Of a stretch of DNA of 64,000 nucleotides, positions 45,472 to 57,999 are shown piece by piece; the first letter of the stretch is position 1; the number at the start of each line of letters is the position of its first letter. The notes beneath the pieces were generated by a model that saw nothing but the letters and a program-made list of their open reading frames with translations, did not search any database and had not been told where the DNA came from. The stretch comes from Quillaja saponaria (taxonomy: Eukaryota; Streptophyta; Magnoliopsida; Fabales; Quillajaceae): positions 14,074,001 through 14,138,000 of the forward strand of contig CM055612.1 in the NCBI GenBank assembly GCA_029379385.1, in the 5' to 3' direction. The position numbers and the translations under genes were made by a program.

Positions 45472-46884
45472 TTCGTAATATGGGGTTTCACTATAGGGAA
45501 AGTGAGAGTTTGAGAAGGAAAGATACTTGATTAAAGTGTATTTTTTCCAAGCTTCCTACAAGTGAGCTTATTAACTATCATTTCCTTTGACAAGACATTT
45601 ATATTATTATTATTTTTTTCTTTCTTTTGTGATTTCTTTCTTATCTTAAATAATATTATGCTTAAAAGTTCTTTTTTCCTTTTCATTTACTTAATGACTT
45701 AATAAATAAGCTATATCTCTTATACCTTAATATCTTCTTCTTCTTTTTTTAACATTCTTTGATTCATACTTAATATAAATGCTTTCTATCTCATTACATC
45801 ACTTAATAACCAACTAATTACTACATAGATGTCCTTCTCACTAGTTACTTAAAATCTTAATTAACCATTCCATCATAGATCCATTAAAATTTTACTTTTA
45901 TAATTTTAACCTTTTCTTCTTAGTAAAATCATTGTACATTAAGTAGCAAGAAGGCTCACTTAAAAATATACAGAGACTCATAGCAAGAAGGCTCGGCCTC
46001 ACTTTCATTTCATTACATAGTTCTTTATGTACATTAAGTAGACTTAAGGTGACTATACATGGACTTAGGCAATCTCCAAAAGAATTCTTTCACAGCCATA
46101 CATCAAGTCCTTCCCGAGACCACAACTAACACAAAAGGACATTCTACATATGCTTCCTTCTACAATACAAATTCATGTCCCATGGGTTTTCATCCATTTC
46201 AAAAAAGACTACAACTTGTACAAACTTCAACTAGGGATAACTAGGAATTGTATACACCATGGTTAATGGACAATCCCCTTCCACATAGTAACACTCCCAC
46301 ACTTGCTAATACTCAATCACTTGCACAACCCCATCATCCATAGAAGCACAAAATACATAATGGCATTCAACAATAAGGACAATCAAGGTTTCCAAGCCAA
46401 ACTCGAGAATAAGTCAATCTGCACATCAATTTTATTAAAACTGTGAGATGAAATTCTCAACAAGATTGATGCATTTTAGTTTTCACAAAAGGTATATTGA
46501 TGTACAATTTTATAAAGGGAATTAAATGCCAGATTTTTCCTCCGTGCAAGTACTTTAAATTAACCCTTTCTTGACTATCATGCAAACCTGCCTTACAAGG
46601 TCTTTTCGGTATACACTTATACCACCTAAATTAGACATGGATCCATCCTAGGATTTGAGCACTTCTTGGGTGCTTGGTGAACTTGAGACAACCTGAATTC
46701 AAGACAAGGATTATACTAAAACCGTGTAAAATTCATCATCCAACCATTTTCGGCAACAACATCCTATAAGGATTTCATGCATGCAATTTTACAGGTAGAA
46801 TTTTAGGAGTAGAAAAGAAGGTTTTCAAGTCCAAAAAGGAAATTTTAAGGAAAACACACAAAGCTTGCCTTAAACTTACAAAAT
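45472..46884. other. Stretch without recognisable gene
   Basis: This is T-rich then A-rich sequence with a repeated 'gcaagaaggctc' (45,946 and 45,980) and two 'acattaagtag' words. The pattern 'gagccttcttgct' on the minus strand vaguely resembles gypsy LTR interiors. A 61-codon ORF at 46,059 has no features supporting a gene. Confidence 0.4.
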
Positions 46885-48400
46885 ATTGTGAAAAATACTA
46901 CGCAAGCACACGTATCTTTTAAACAAGTAATAAAGGGTAAGTTAAGTATCGTTCCCACAAGGAATTAATTCTATCAAGCTAAGTACTAAAATTTACCAAC
47001 TCCAACTTTATCCAAACAATTGAATACTTAAGATTGTTAACTACGATTAAACTAAAGCAAGTAAATAAAATGACTGAACTTGAGATTATGTAGAAAAAAC
47101 CTAAGATTATAATTTCTCTCACACTTCACTTGATTTGTCTTTATCTTACCATGCTTAGTTATGATATTATGTTGTTAACCTAGTGTTTTAAGTTGATTAT
47201 AAGTATCTTTTGAAGTGCTTATAATTCATACCTTACTTAATCAATTCACTATATGTCTATGAGAATTGAACTAAGCAAGTTTCATTGAGAACAAACCTAA
47301 TTTGGCTATACAAGGCATATAGGTATATGTCTATCCTATATACGAATCAATACAAATCAAATTCAAACAACTAGGTTAATAAATTCAAACATGTGTTATA
47401 TCATTCAAGACTAACTAGATTTCCTTTATCGAGGTTCTTCTAGATTACCGAATCTATCCAATTGGTGATCAAGCAATTAGAAGCAATGAATATAGAAAGA
47501 CATAAATAACAATAATACCAAACCCTAATAATCCATAGATAAATTAAATTAAACTACATGTGAGTTCCATCATAATCATAGGAAAAAGATTTAGTTCATG
47601 CTACTAGATGTAAATATGATTATAGCAATACAAAACATTAAGAATATACAAAGAAACTAAAAGGGAAGAAGGAATAAGAAAAAAACTAGGAAGATGCCGA
47701 TCTCCAAGCTCTTCAAAATCCCATGCTTCTCTAGCTCCAAGCACTCTCAATTACTTCTATATCTCCAGAAATCCCTTGCTCAATTGTGCTTTTAGAATCC
47801 CCAAGCTTTTTCTCTTTAGAAGCTTCAAAAATCATAAGTTATAATCCAATTAGGAGTAATTTTATCCGGTCAACACCCCAGCCACGACTTTTCAGTACCC
47901 CAGCACTGATTTTCAAATAAACCATGAGTCTTTGTATGATGTTAGGTGCCCTAGCCATAGGATTCTGGTGCCCCAGCACCCTTTTCTTGGTGCTAGGTGC
48001 CCAACGCCTTTGGTTGAACAATTTTTGATCGAGGTGCCCACTTTCTGGCGCCCCTAACGCTAAATGCTACTATCTTACAATTCTCAGTGCTGTAGCCTCG
48101 GTTCTTCACAGCCTAGGCGCCTGATAAGCTAACATCTTATCCCTTGAGTAATTGATCTTCAAAAAGGACTCCTTGAAGCTTGTACCTTTAAAACACACAA
48201 CTAAAGTTTAATAGGAATGAAACTCTTATTTAAAAAAGGTAAATTCTAAGCAATAATAACTAAAATCATAACATTTTAATGCATTACAAATTAATCTGCA
48301 AACTAAGCTAAAACTAAACAATTCTTAATGTAAAACTCAAGAACCTAGCTAAAATGAATGCAAAATGTGATGTAATATAAGTTATGTCATGAACTTATCA
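46885..48400 (-). repeat. Athila-type 3' LTR, minus orientation
   Basis: On the minus strand it starts TGATAAGTTC at 48,400, immediately after a PPT (48,425-48,401: 'aagtttaggggtg'). It ends near 46,885 after 'cttgcgtagta', the same end context as the LTR at 48,684-50,126. A GC-richer patch with 'cagcac' and 'ggtgcc' words lies at 47,865-48,125. Confidence 0.8.
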
Positions 48401-50925
48401 CACCCCTAAACTTAAGATTTTGCTAGTCCTCGAGCAAAAAAGTAAAGTAAATAACCAAGTTTGAGATGCATTACACCAAAATAACAATGTCCCCATAATA
48501 TGCTCAAAGTTTCACTGAATCATAACTCATTATTAACCACAAGATATCATTCAAACTTATATTCAACTCAAAAGCAAGCATCATTCTCAAATGGATTTCC
48601 AAGTATGTATGAGGATAATTGATCTTTTACCTTGAATTGCATGCAACCTGGATAAGTTTATGCCTATTCAACATCCTACTTAGTGATAAGTCTATGAAAT
48701 AGCCTTATTACATGTTCTTTTTATTCATAATATTTTCTATGTTATTGAGTTTTACTTTAATTGTTGCTTAGTTGAGTCATTTGTTTTAAGTGTTGAATCC
48801 TAGTTGTATATGTTTAGGATTTAGCCTTTAATTAGGAATTTCATTGATTCATAACTTAGTTTGTGTGTTTTGAAAGTTTAATGCCTAAAAGAAACCCCTT
48901 GAAGTCAAATTGGAGTCAAACAAGGATTTTCTATGCATCAGGGGCCATGGCCACGGAAAAGGGGTGCTATGATGCCTAAAATTGTGCAAAAAACCAACAA
49001 GTCAGAGAGCATTGGCACTGGCCCTGTAGAAAGCTGGCACTAGGGCACTGGACCTAGTGCTAGGGCTATAGAAAGTTATGGCTGGGGCCTCCAATGGTGA
49101 TCCTGTACTCCGATTTTTAGTGTTAAGGCGCCAGAACTTCAGTGCTAGGGTGCTACATTGATTCCTAGTTAGAATTAACTTCTTTTTTAGGGTTTTGAAG
49201 CCTATTTAAAGAGGTTTATGTGGGGAATAAAAGCACACAAGTTTAGCTAAGAAAGGCTAGAGATTAAGAGGCAAACAAGAGTGTAAGGAGCAAAGAGCAA
49301 GGGGAGCAAGGATAGCAAAAGCTTGAAGATTGACAACCTTTATAGTTTTATTTATTCTACTCCTTCCTTACTTTCTTGTATTTACTTGATGTTTTCTTTG
49401 CTTATATCCATGTTTACACTAAGTAGCATGGAGTAGTTTACTTTTCTAGGATTGCAATAGAACTTAACATGTAGCTTGGATTTATTTTGTTAATTGATTG
49501 CTTAGGGTTTGATACGTGAGTTATTTATCTTATTTTGTGCTTTATGCTTCTAACTAATTAGCTACCAATTAGATTGATTTGGTAACTAGAAGAACCTTAA
49601 CGAAGAAAATCTAGGTTTAGCCTCGAATAAGATTGCACTCGTTTGAATTCATTCACATGTTTGTATGAATTTGATTTGTATGTAGGATAGAAATATACCT
49701 CCATACCTTGTGTAGCCATTATTAAGTATATTCTTAATGAGTCTAGCTTAATTTAATTCTCATAGAAGTATAGTAAATTGGTTAAGTTAGATATTATAAT
49801 AAGTAATTCAAAAGATACTTATAATTAAATAAGAACCCTAGGTTAGTAATTTGATATCATAACTAAGCATAATAAGATGATAATAATAATTCCAGTGAGT
49901 ATTGAGGGAATTGTAATTCTAGGTTTCTCCTTTACATTCTTATGTTTGCTTGCTTTAGTTTAGTTTAGTTATAAATCTCTAAAAATTCATTCGTTTGGAT
50001 AAAGTTAGGATTGGTCAATTTTAGTACTTAGTAATTGTTAGATCTAATTCCTCATGGGTTCGACACTCTACTTACACTTTATTACTTGTTCACGATATGT
50101 GCTCTTGCGTGGTAAATTCGACAACACTTAGCATTCAAATCCTATAAGTTTACTTTTCAACTCTCTTTCTACTAATGTAGACTCTACTACGTCAATGATC
50201 AATAGGTATTTATAAAACTTGTAATGTAAGCTACAGTAATGGTAAGAATATGGAAAATAAGCATAAGTTACCCTAAGCATCTAAATCATTATAGACCTTG
50301 AAGAACTTTCATACATCCCAATACTTCGTTTTGACTTGATATTCCTTTTTTTTCTTTTTTTTTCTTCTTTTCCTTCTTTCACAACTTCAAACTTTTCATT
50401 CTTTTGCTTGTATTTTCACCCATTTGTCACACCCCCAAACTTGAATATTTCTCATGTGAAGAATTAGGGTGAGCAAAGGACACAACCGTTTATACATTCC
50501 TTTCTTTCTTCTCTCTCTTTTTTCTTTTTTCTTTTTTTTCAACCTATACTTTTGCTCCTTTACTTTGCATGGCTCAATATTTATCTAAGATGACCAAATG
50601 CTTAAGAGTAAAGGTTCAAAATTGGATTTTATAACAAACAGTATAAGCAATAATGTAGGTAACTAAGAAAAAGGTTTAATAAGCTTAAAGGGGTGTACTA
50701 AGGATGCAAAATAGACAATGTTAACTTAAAATGTTTAAATAGTCCAACACAATTCCAAGAGAAAAACCAAGTGCATAATAAATGTTGGAAATCACATTCT
50801 GTAATGCTACTAACTCAAGAATTGAAACACAAGTGTTAAGATTGCAGGTGCCCAACGTCACTTTTGTTTTGTCCAAAAATCAATGCTGAGACGTCCAAAA
50901 GCCATGGCTAGGGCGCTGGCCTGAT
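48401..50925 (-). mobile_element. Athila 3' interior remnant (minus), interrupted by a solo LTR
   Basis: 48,401-48,683 and 50,132-50,925 are the reverse complement of the non-coding 3' interior seen at 30.8-32.5 kb (for example 'agagagttgaaaag' at 50,157-50,170 on the minus strand and at 32,236). It fades out at ~50,925. No gag or pol is left. Confidence 0.8.
48684..50126 (+). mobile_element. Solo LTR (1,443 bp) with CTTAG target duplication
   Basis: Starts TGATAAGTC and ends CGACAACA. It is flanked by identical CTTAG at 48,679-48,683 and 50,127-50,131. It lies inside the minus-strand Athila interior, so it is younger than that element. A GC-richer patch (48,940-49,160) with 'ctagggc' and 'ggcactgg' words parallels the other Athila LTRs. 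Confidence 0.88.
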
Positions 50926-50929
50926 AAAG

Positions 50930-52140
50930 TAAGATGGAGGAGTTGTAGTTGTTATATGAGTGAATAGAATAATTGGTAGTTAATAGGGGAGAGAAATTAA
51001 TTTTTTTTAGTTATTTTAGTTTTAAAATTAATTTTGATTTATACTATTATGAAGTAGGAGACCTTAAGGGTCTTTTGGATTTTAGAATAGTATAGATACA
51101 AATTACCGTAGGTCTAACTTCTAATACTCTAGTTCTACCATCAGAAGGCCAAAATGATCATACGATTACTAAGATTATGGAAACCGGTCCAACGACCTAG
51201 ACCCTCCATAGCCTCTACAACATCCTCGACAGGTAGATCCTTGATAATGGGACCACATACTACAAACTCCCCAATAAGAAACATGTACTCTTGCACATGC
51301 ACATACAACCCAAACTGTCGTACCTTATAACACCACAAATTGCTGCCGTACATATAATGCTACATGTCTACAAGTATCAATTTGAGACACCATTTTATAA
51401 AAACAATGAGACAAAATCTTAGTAGATATATATATGCAATTTAAAAATCGATAGTTGTCCCATTTTACAAAATCAGATATATGCAGTGCATGCATACAAT
51501 TTACAATTATGATGTTTTGGACTATCCACAGTGTTGGGCTAGCATGTCAAGGTAGATTCCCAGTAGGATCAATGCTAAAGAGTACTCACAGGGTCTAACC
51601 TCCTACTAGTTTTGGTTCCTAAACTAGAGGTACGATGCACAATCATACCTTTACTACACGGGTGCTATTTAGTGATAAATGCTTACTTTTCAATGGTAGA
51701 CATTTACTTGCACACTGGGTATTCATTGACAAATGCATACTTATGGTAATGTTTTAAGAGTAAAAATAATATTTCATATACAAACGCACACCAAAAATTC
51801 ATATTTTTATAGGATGCACATATACATCTACTACCTATATCTTTGAAATTGCAAAATAATCACAAATCCTCCCAATAATCCACGGCTCTAGTTAAAATCC
51901 AATACATACACAGAATCCATTTTTTTCCCGCATCCAATCAAAGTCTTTGGGTCCAATAAATCAAGTTCGGGTCCAAATACACAAGTCCAAGTCACAGGCT
52001 CATTGCCTAAGGTCCAATTTCCTCACCAATAACTTGAATCCTACTAAACAACAAACAAGTCTGTCGGACTCCTTTGATCCAACCCCAAAACACAATAATT
52101 TCAACACAAATGCAACACGATTTCAACACTTATTCATCAT
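50930..52140. other. Stretch without an assignable gene
   Basis: This contains a 70-codon minus-strand ORF (51,353-51,141) with no recognised motif, a 'tgtccaaaac'-type AT-rich stretch and several 'gggtccaa' words (51,948-51,990). It may be a decayed gypsy LTR but I cannot show ends. Confidence 0.3.
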
Positions 52141-52385
52141 ATAAATTCATTATCTGAGACGACATAAATTCATTATCGGAGACGGCTTAAGGGCCATCAT
52201 GAATAAGTCTGTCTCGGATGTGGTTATACGAGATGGTTAGGAAGTGTCATGGATAAACCATCTTGAATACATGTATCTACGACGGTTAGGGCCGTCATGG
52301 ATAATGCCATCTTAGATAGCATTATCTATGACGGTATTATTATTATCTACTACAAAATGGGTCGTTGTAAATAAAATTTAATTTT
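52140..52385. mobile_element. CACTA-like subterminal segment
   Basis: There is a cluster of 'gagacgacataaattcatta', 'gagacggctt', 'tacgacggttagggccgtc', 'tatgacggtatt' and 'actacaaaatgg' within 250 bp, in both orientations. Dense 'GACGG/CCGTC' inverted subterminal motifs plus 'ACTACAAAA' are typical of plant CACTA element ends. No transposase is nearby, so it would be a remnant or solo end. Confidence 0.35.
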
Positions 52386-52729
52386 AAGAATTTTATAAAA
52401 AAATTCATAACTTATAGGAGACTGCCCACACCTGTCTTGGATAGTCTTTCGTTTTAATTAAAGAACTACAAAATCTTTTTCTCAAATCCTCTTTAATTGC
52501 TTGTCTCCTTCTTCCTTTGTCTAAGCCTTAACCAAACTTTTTTAGAAAATCTACTACTTCTTTCCGGGCCTAATAGCTCATCTTTGCAATTCCTTTACCA
52601 CCAGCATCCTTCATGTTGTAGCAATAGTCTGGATCTTTAGATCCTAAGTCCAAAGTATCTGATTTTCATTTGCAAATTATTTTTCAAATCCCTAGCCAAC
52701 GATCTTCACCCTTCATTGTCTTTCTCTAG

Positions 52730-53180
52730 TATATGAGCATCTCTGACGCAACCGACTACTATAAAATCTCTAAGTGAGTGTCTTCCACCTGCTTAAACCA
52801 TGATAGCAAAGGACGTTCATGGTGAAATTTAAGAAATTCAAGCATATATACAAAGGGACACCTCGTCGGCACTTACTAACAATTGGGGAACACTTTTGTG
52901 AACCAAAAGAAACTTGTTACAGGGAATTCTATTGTGTTTCTGAGAGATGAAAATGGATATCTTTGTGTTGGAATTCGTTGAGCTAAACAGGGAATAATGG
53001 TGGTTCAGAATCCTTATCTGGTGGAATTCTAGTTTTGGAATTTGTATTGAACTTTATGGGCCATTCTCTGCTTTTTTGAGGGAAGAGGAAAACAAACTCT
53101 TTTAAATGGTTATGAAAATTCAGGTCCTGGTAACAATTTGAGGGGAAGAGGAAGATTGAGGCCTGGATTTTTATTTCATT
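52730..53180 (+). pseudogene. Auxin response factor (ARF10/16-type) fragment, B3 domain end
   Basis: Across shifting frames, conserved ARF words appear in order: PPA*TMIAKDVHGE (52,783-52,824), HIYKGTPRRHLLT (52,838-52,880), NTFVNQKKLVTGNSIVFLR (52,890-52,947), DENGYLCVGIR*AKQG (52,948-52,992), then YGPFSAFLREEENKLF (53,056-53,103) and GRGRLRP (53,143-53,163). ARFs bind auxin response elements through the B3 domain. At least three stops and two frameshifts make this a pseudogene. The upstream B3 start and the downstream PB1 region are absent. The ORF on the opposite strand here is a shadow. Confidence 0.85.
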
Positions 53181-53522
53181 TTTCATTACATTTATAGCTT
53201 CAAAGGTTGATATTTTTAAGACACGCTTTCACTGCTCTTGTTCCATCCTTTGTGGAGTAATACATTATTCAATTCTGATGCTGCTCTAGAGGCATCCTAG
53301 TATTTTGTTCTTGAATTGGTTTATATGAACTCTAAAATGCTTGAAAATATTAGGCTTGTGAAAATAATATGAATCATATGCTTGAATTTAGCAAATCTTT
53401 ATTAAGCTGGCTTCTTTGAAATGCTAAAAGAATTCATAATGTGCTAGTTCAACTATTCTCCCTTTGGATACATATGATTATCGTATAATTACATAGTAAT
53501 GCCTTTTGCAGGATTTTATTAC

Positions 53523-53808
53523 TAAGTGGTATGTGATTGTATCCAAAAACCTTAGTCTTCATAACTGTTTTAAGTTTTTCAACCTTTATTAAGCTGGTTC
53601 ATAGTTATGCATTTACATCTTTAGTTCTCTCAACTCTTACTCAGTTATTCATTTGTACTTCCTTAAAATCTTCTAGTAAAGAAGTTTGAGTCTCACTTGT
53701 TGTTATGGGTTTAAGAATTATTTATTTTTCTTATCAAGGGTTTAGTATTATATTTTCTTATACCACATCTTGGACTATTTTTCTTTTACTTTTCACCATT
53801 CAACATTT
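53523..53808 (+). repeat. ~285 bp direct repeat, unit 1
   Basis: 'gtatgtgattgtatccaaaa', 'actcttactcagtta', 'cttccttaaaatcttctagt' and 'caccattcaaca' recur in the same order at 54,401-54,683. The two are ~85-90 percent similar and lie ~880 bp apart, implying a segmental duplication of non-coding host DNA before the virus inserted into unit 2. 53,180-53,520 and 53,810-54,400 show no gene. Confidence 0.85.
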
Positions 53809-54400
53809 ATTAGAGCGAGATTACTTTCTTTTGTAATCATGATTGGGATCTTGTCTTGGGATGTTGTGGAGTTAGATTCAAACATCTTTATGTACTACAA
53901 AGAGTATGCTATTCCTTCCAAATCTTTTTCTATTTTCAGCACATACAATCTAATTTAATTTGGTCCTCTATGATCAATATTATTCTATTGAAGTTAAGTA
54001 AATTGGAATGTTTTCATTTGAATAAAGCTTTTGCTTGGCAGCTGGCACCAATACTATATGAAATTGTTTCCTTGTATGATGTTTTTGCCTTCTAATTAGA
54101 TACCTGCTAAATTTCATATGTTTCCACAAAAGTATTACTGCTAAACCCAAACCCTTCTAAGAATGTAACACTTTGCTCTTAGAATAGAGAAACTAGCCAT
54201 ATGTTACCAAAACTTTCTAATTTAGAGTGGAAGAGTTTATTAGTATGCCTAATCCTTGTTCAATCAACAATGGAGGATATTTGATTGTGTTGCATTCATC
54301 TGCAGGTGGACTTGAACATTAGTTATGATCTATTTTGTGGTATGTCAAGCCATCAACACTTGCTGTAAATCAAAACAAATAAGGATTTTATACCTAAGAA

Positions 54401-54683
54401 GTATGTGATTGTATCCAAAAACCTTAGTGTTCATATACTGTTTAAGTTTTTTAACCTTTATTAAATTGGTTCACAATTATCCATTTGTGCATCTTTGGTT
54501 CTCTAAACTCTTACTCAGTTATGCATCTGTACTTCCTTAAAATCTTCTAGTAAAGCAGTTTGAGTCTCATTTCTTGCTATGGGTTTAAGTATTATTTATT
54601 TTTCTTATCAAGGGTTTAGTATTAGATTTTCTTATATTTTATCTTGGACTATTTTTCTTTCTTTTTTTTTCACCATTCAACAC
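54401..54683 (+). repeat. ~285 bp direct repeat, unit 2 (virus insertion site)
   Basis: This is the second copy of the host repeat. Its last ~107 bp (54,577-54,683) is repeated once more at 61,582-61,685 on the other side of the pararetrovirus. Confidence 0.85.
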
Positions 54684-54684
54684 A

Positions 54685-55160
54685 CCATTAGGGGAAGCTA
54701 GCGCACACAAAAAGAAAACAAAAACAAAAATACACAGAGCATAGCCCAGCAGCTGCAATAAGGTTCAGCAGCCTAGATTAATCACAAAATATAAAAGAAG
54801 AGTAGAAGAAAACTTACATTAACATAAACAGATTCTTTATTACAAGTACAAGGCACAGGAACAGAACACGTTCACAGGTACTAGCAGGCAACAACAATTT
54901 TCCAATAGCAGCTACAGGTACAATAGATACAAGCCCACTATTACAAACTTAAAACTTTCACTCGTTTTTTACAAAACACTCTAAACACTCTAATTTGTTC
55001 AATCTCCTGATTTTTCTAGTAAACTTCAAAACTTAAGAAGCTACAGAGGGCAAAGGCCCTTAAATAACAATCCTAGCATGATTGCCTAAGAGATAAGGCT
55101 GATAAAAGCAGATTCCTGGAGATAAGGCTTATCCTTCTGTCTGGGCACGTGTCCTGGATG
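54685..55160 (-). promoter_or_regulatory. Pararetrovirus intergenic region, copy B
   Basis: On the minus strand a TATA-like TTATTTAAGG lies near 55,063 followed by a pyrimidine-containing start region. The poly(A) signal AATAAA lies near 54,840. This gives a short terminal redundancy between start and polyadenylation, as in caulimovirid pregenomic RNA. The primer site is cut off after its first four bases. Confidence 0.7.
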
Positions 55161-56455
55161 GATTGGAGTCGGTCCGCCAGATAGAAAGGGAATATTTACT
55201 TTTATAAAGTAAATCATTTTCTTTTAAGAAGCTTGTCTTCAAGTTACCGAAAGCATTCCTATTTTGAAAAGACGAATTTTGCTTTTTGAAAAGTAGATTC
55301 CATCTCCTTTTAGGAAAGTAAACTTTAGCTTTATGAAGAAAACTATTGATGAGATTCTTCATCCAATAAATCTTTTGCTCCTTCGTCCAGAGGGTCTTGT
55401 GAGTCCTGGAAATAGGCTAGGTCATCTTGACTCATATCAGAACTATTATCTTCAAAGATTTTTAGGAGCTCCTTTTGAACATCATCTTTAGAAGAGGAGG
55501 CTAATAAGCCTTTTACCATATCAAGAACCTTTTTATTTTCATTTATATAAGGTTTCTGAGAAGAAGCTTTAGATCTTAAGATCTCTAGCTTTTGAAAATT
55601 ATTAAGGTTATCTTCAAAATTAGAAAAGTTGTACCACCATTTAATTTGAGTTCTACGAATTAACTAAGGGACTGATTGATTAATCCCAAAGGCAGAAGAA
55701 GAGCATTCTTTTACAATATATTCCCATTTAATAAACCATAGGAGCTGATAATAAGCTATAAACAAAATAATTTTGTCTTGAGGATCCAGAGAATGATTAT
55801 TCTCACAGAACCATAACCAGTAAAGATGAACATATTTAGGTAGGGATATAGGAAATAATCCCCAAGAAAAGTACCATGTTTTAAACCACTGAGGAAAAGT
55901 AGTGGGAGAAGGTTCCTCGTTGAGGGTGAACCTAAGAAACTAGTTGTGCTTTCTTGCTTTGTTTTCAAATAAAAGCAAGTTTTCCCATGCAGCCATATAA
56001 TCAAAATAAGTACATAGTCGAGGAAATATTCTACTATCTCTGATTTGTTTTTGACGGTATAAATCCATACCCCAATCTTCTGGCTTCATCACTTTATAAA
56101 TGATGATTTTTGAATAAGCCCATTCTGACCCTGCTCGAATTTAGGGTTTGTGAGAAATTGATTTTGTGTCCACAAGAATATTTAAATAGAATAAAATATT
56201 CATGGGTTCTAGTTCAGGAGGGAGATTATTATTGAGATAGAAAGGGGCTATCTCATATGGTGCTAAATTAGCATATATTTTCTCAATTGGTGCTATCTTT
56301 TTATAAGATAGTGAAAAATATGGATATTTGAAATTCTTGGTATTACAAGGAAGGGCTAATTCATAAGCCTGATCACATAAGAAATCCTTATCAGTCTCCT
56401 TAGGATTAGGAGTGGAGAAATTTCTTTTTGCAGGAGTATTAGTTTGAGAGGTCAT
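55160..56455 (-). pseudogene. Pararetrovirus ORF2, copy B
   Basis: Open for the first 104 codons from 56,455, then a stop as in copy A near the same place. Further pieces lie at 56,004-55,756 and 55,362-55,129. The shared early stop region in A and B suggests either a common ancestral lesion or that the copies derive from one defective template. No recognisable motif. Confidence 0.75.
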
Positions 56456-56474
56456 AACGCCTTTTCCTTTAGGA

Positions 56475-57791
56475 TCCCTGCAAAAATTCTCTAGTTAGGA
56501 AGTCAAGCAAAGAATTAGATTCTCTTATAATAAATTCTATATCAAATTCAAAAACAGAAAGGATTCCCTGCCATCTAGGAAATATTAGTTAAGATGCTAT
56601 ATTTTAAACATCTTTAAGAAGGATATCATTGGCAGACTTGCAATATATTCTTAATAAGAATTTTCTATTCAATAAGTCAGATTCAAGCTTAGCGATGCAC
56701 ATAATTATAGATAATATTTTTTTCTTTATAGTAAAATAATTTTACTGTGCACCTTTCCAAGTTCCTGAAGTAAATCTAACCAATTGCTATTTATTAGCAA
56801 TTTTTTGTTTAAGTATTCCTCCATATCCTATATCGGAAGCATCTGTTTCTACTATTTTAAATGCATCTGGATGAGGACTATAGAGACATGGAAGTTCTTT
56901 AACTCTTTTTTTTATCCTCTTAACTGCTTCTGTAAAGTCATTGTTCCACTCTGGAGGATTCTTTTTTGATCTTGCAAATAATAATTTGCAAGCAAGGGCT
57001 AAGTCTTTGTAAAATTCACCTACATAATTTAGGCTTCCTATGAATCTCTGCAGTCATTATTTTTCCCTTATTTCCTTAGGGAACTTATCAGCAAATTGTA
57101 TAGCTCTATCAATAGGTATAATAGAACCTTTATGAATATTGTGTCCTAAAAACGAATAGCAGTTTGAAATATTTTTTACCTTCTTTGCAGACACTGCTAA
57201 TCTCGCCTTCATGACAGTATTCAAGAATATATTGAGATGTTTAAAGTGTTTTTCAATAGAAGGAGAAAATACTAAAACATGATCAATATAAACAATTATG
57301 AATTCATGATAAGAATTAAAGATGTCATTTATGATATTTTGAAATTCATATGCGGCATTTTTTAATCCAAATGGCATAACATTCCATTCATAATGCCCAA
57401 AAGGTACAGTAAAGGTTATTTTTTACCTATCATGCTCAGCTATTTGAATTTGCCAATATCCTGATTTCATATCGAATTTGAAAAATATCTTGGCATCATA
57501 GAGTCTATTTAACAGATCATTTTTATTAGGAATTGGGTACCTAATCCATCTTAAGGCTTTATTCAGAGGTTTGTAATTAATTACTAGCCTTGGAACTCCT
57601 CTTTCTAGTTCAACTGCATTTTCAACATAAAATGCTGGGCAACTCCAGGGACTGTAGCTTTTTCTAATTAATCCTTTTTTTAGTAACTTTTCAATTTCTG
57701 CTTTACAAATTTCTAAGTGCCTAGGACCCATAGCTATTGGTCTAGCCTTAGTAGGTATTTGTTTTTCTGAGAAATTGGGTTCATAAGGCAA
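56475..57791 (-). pseudogene. Pararetrovirus RT-RNase H, copy B
   Basis: 57,791-57,423 carries the front of RT with a KFDMKSGYWQI block. After a stop (~57,420), 57,377-57,057 carries the rest, with the polymerase box reading YIDH rather than YIDD. RNase H follows to ~56,475 with ETDASDIGYGG (catalytic Asp present) but stops near 57,050, 56,789 and 56,700. The RT-RNase H connection deleted from copy A is present here. Confidence 0.92.
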
Positions 57792-57999
57792 TTCTATTAT
57801 ACGTTGTTTTCTATTCCAAAAGGCATTAGGAATTTCAGCACATATAGTTTGTTCAATTTTATGTTGAAATTTATTAATTTCATCTTGAGCTTAGAAGATT
57901 TCAACTGTTGCTCAATCCTCTTGTATTCTATTTCTTCCTTTAGAGACATAAGAAAATTTTCTTTTCTTTTCTTTTAATTGTATTTTTCATAAGATTGAT

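Noticed and set aside
51141..51353. 70-codon minus-strand ORF
   Set aside because: No motif recognised and the flanks look like decayed repeat DNA.
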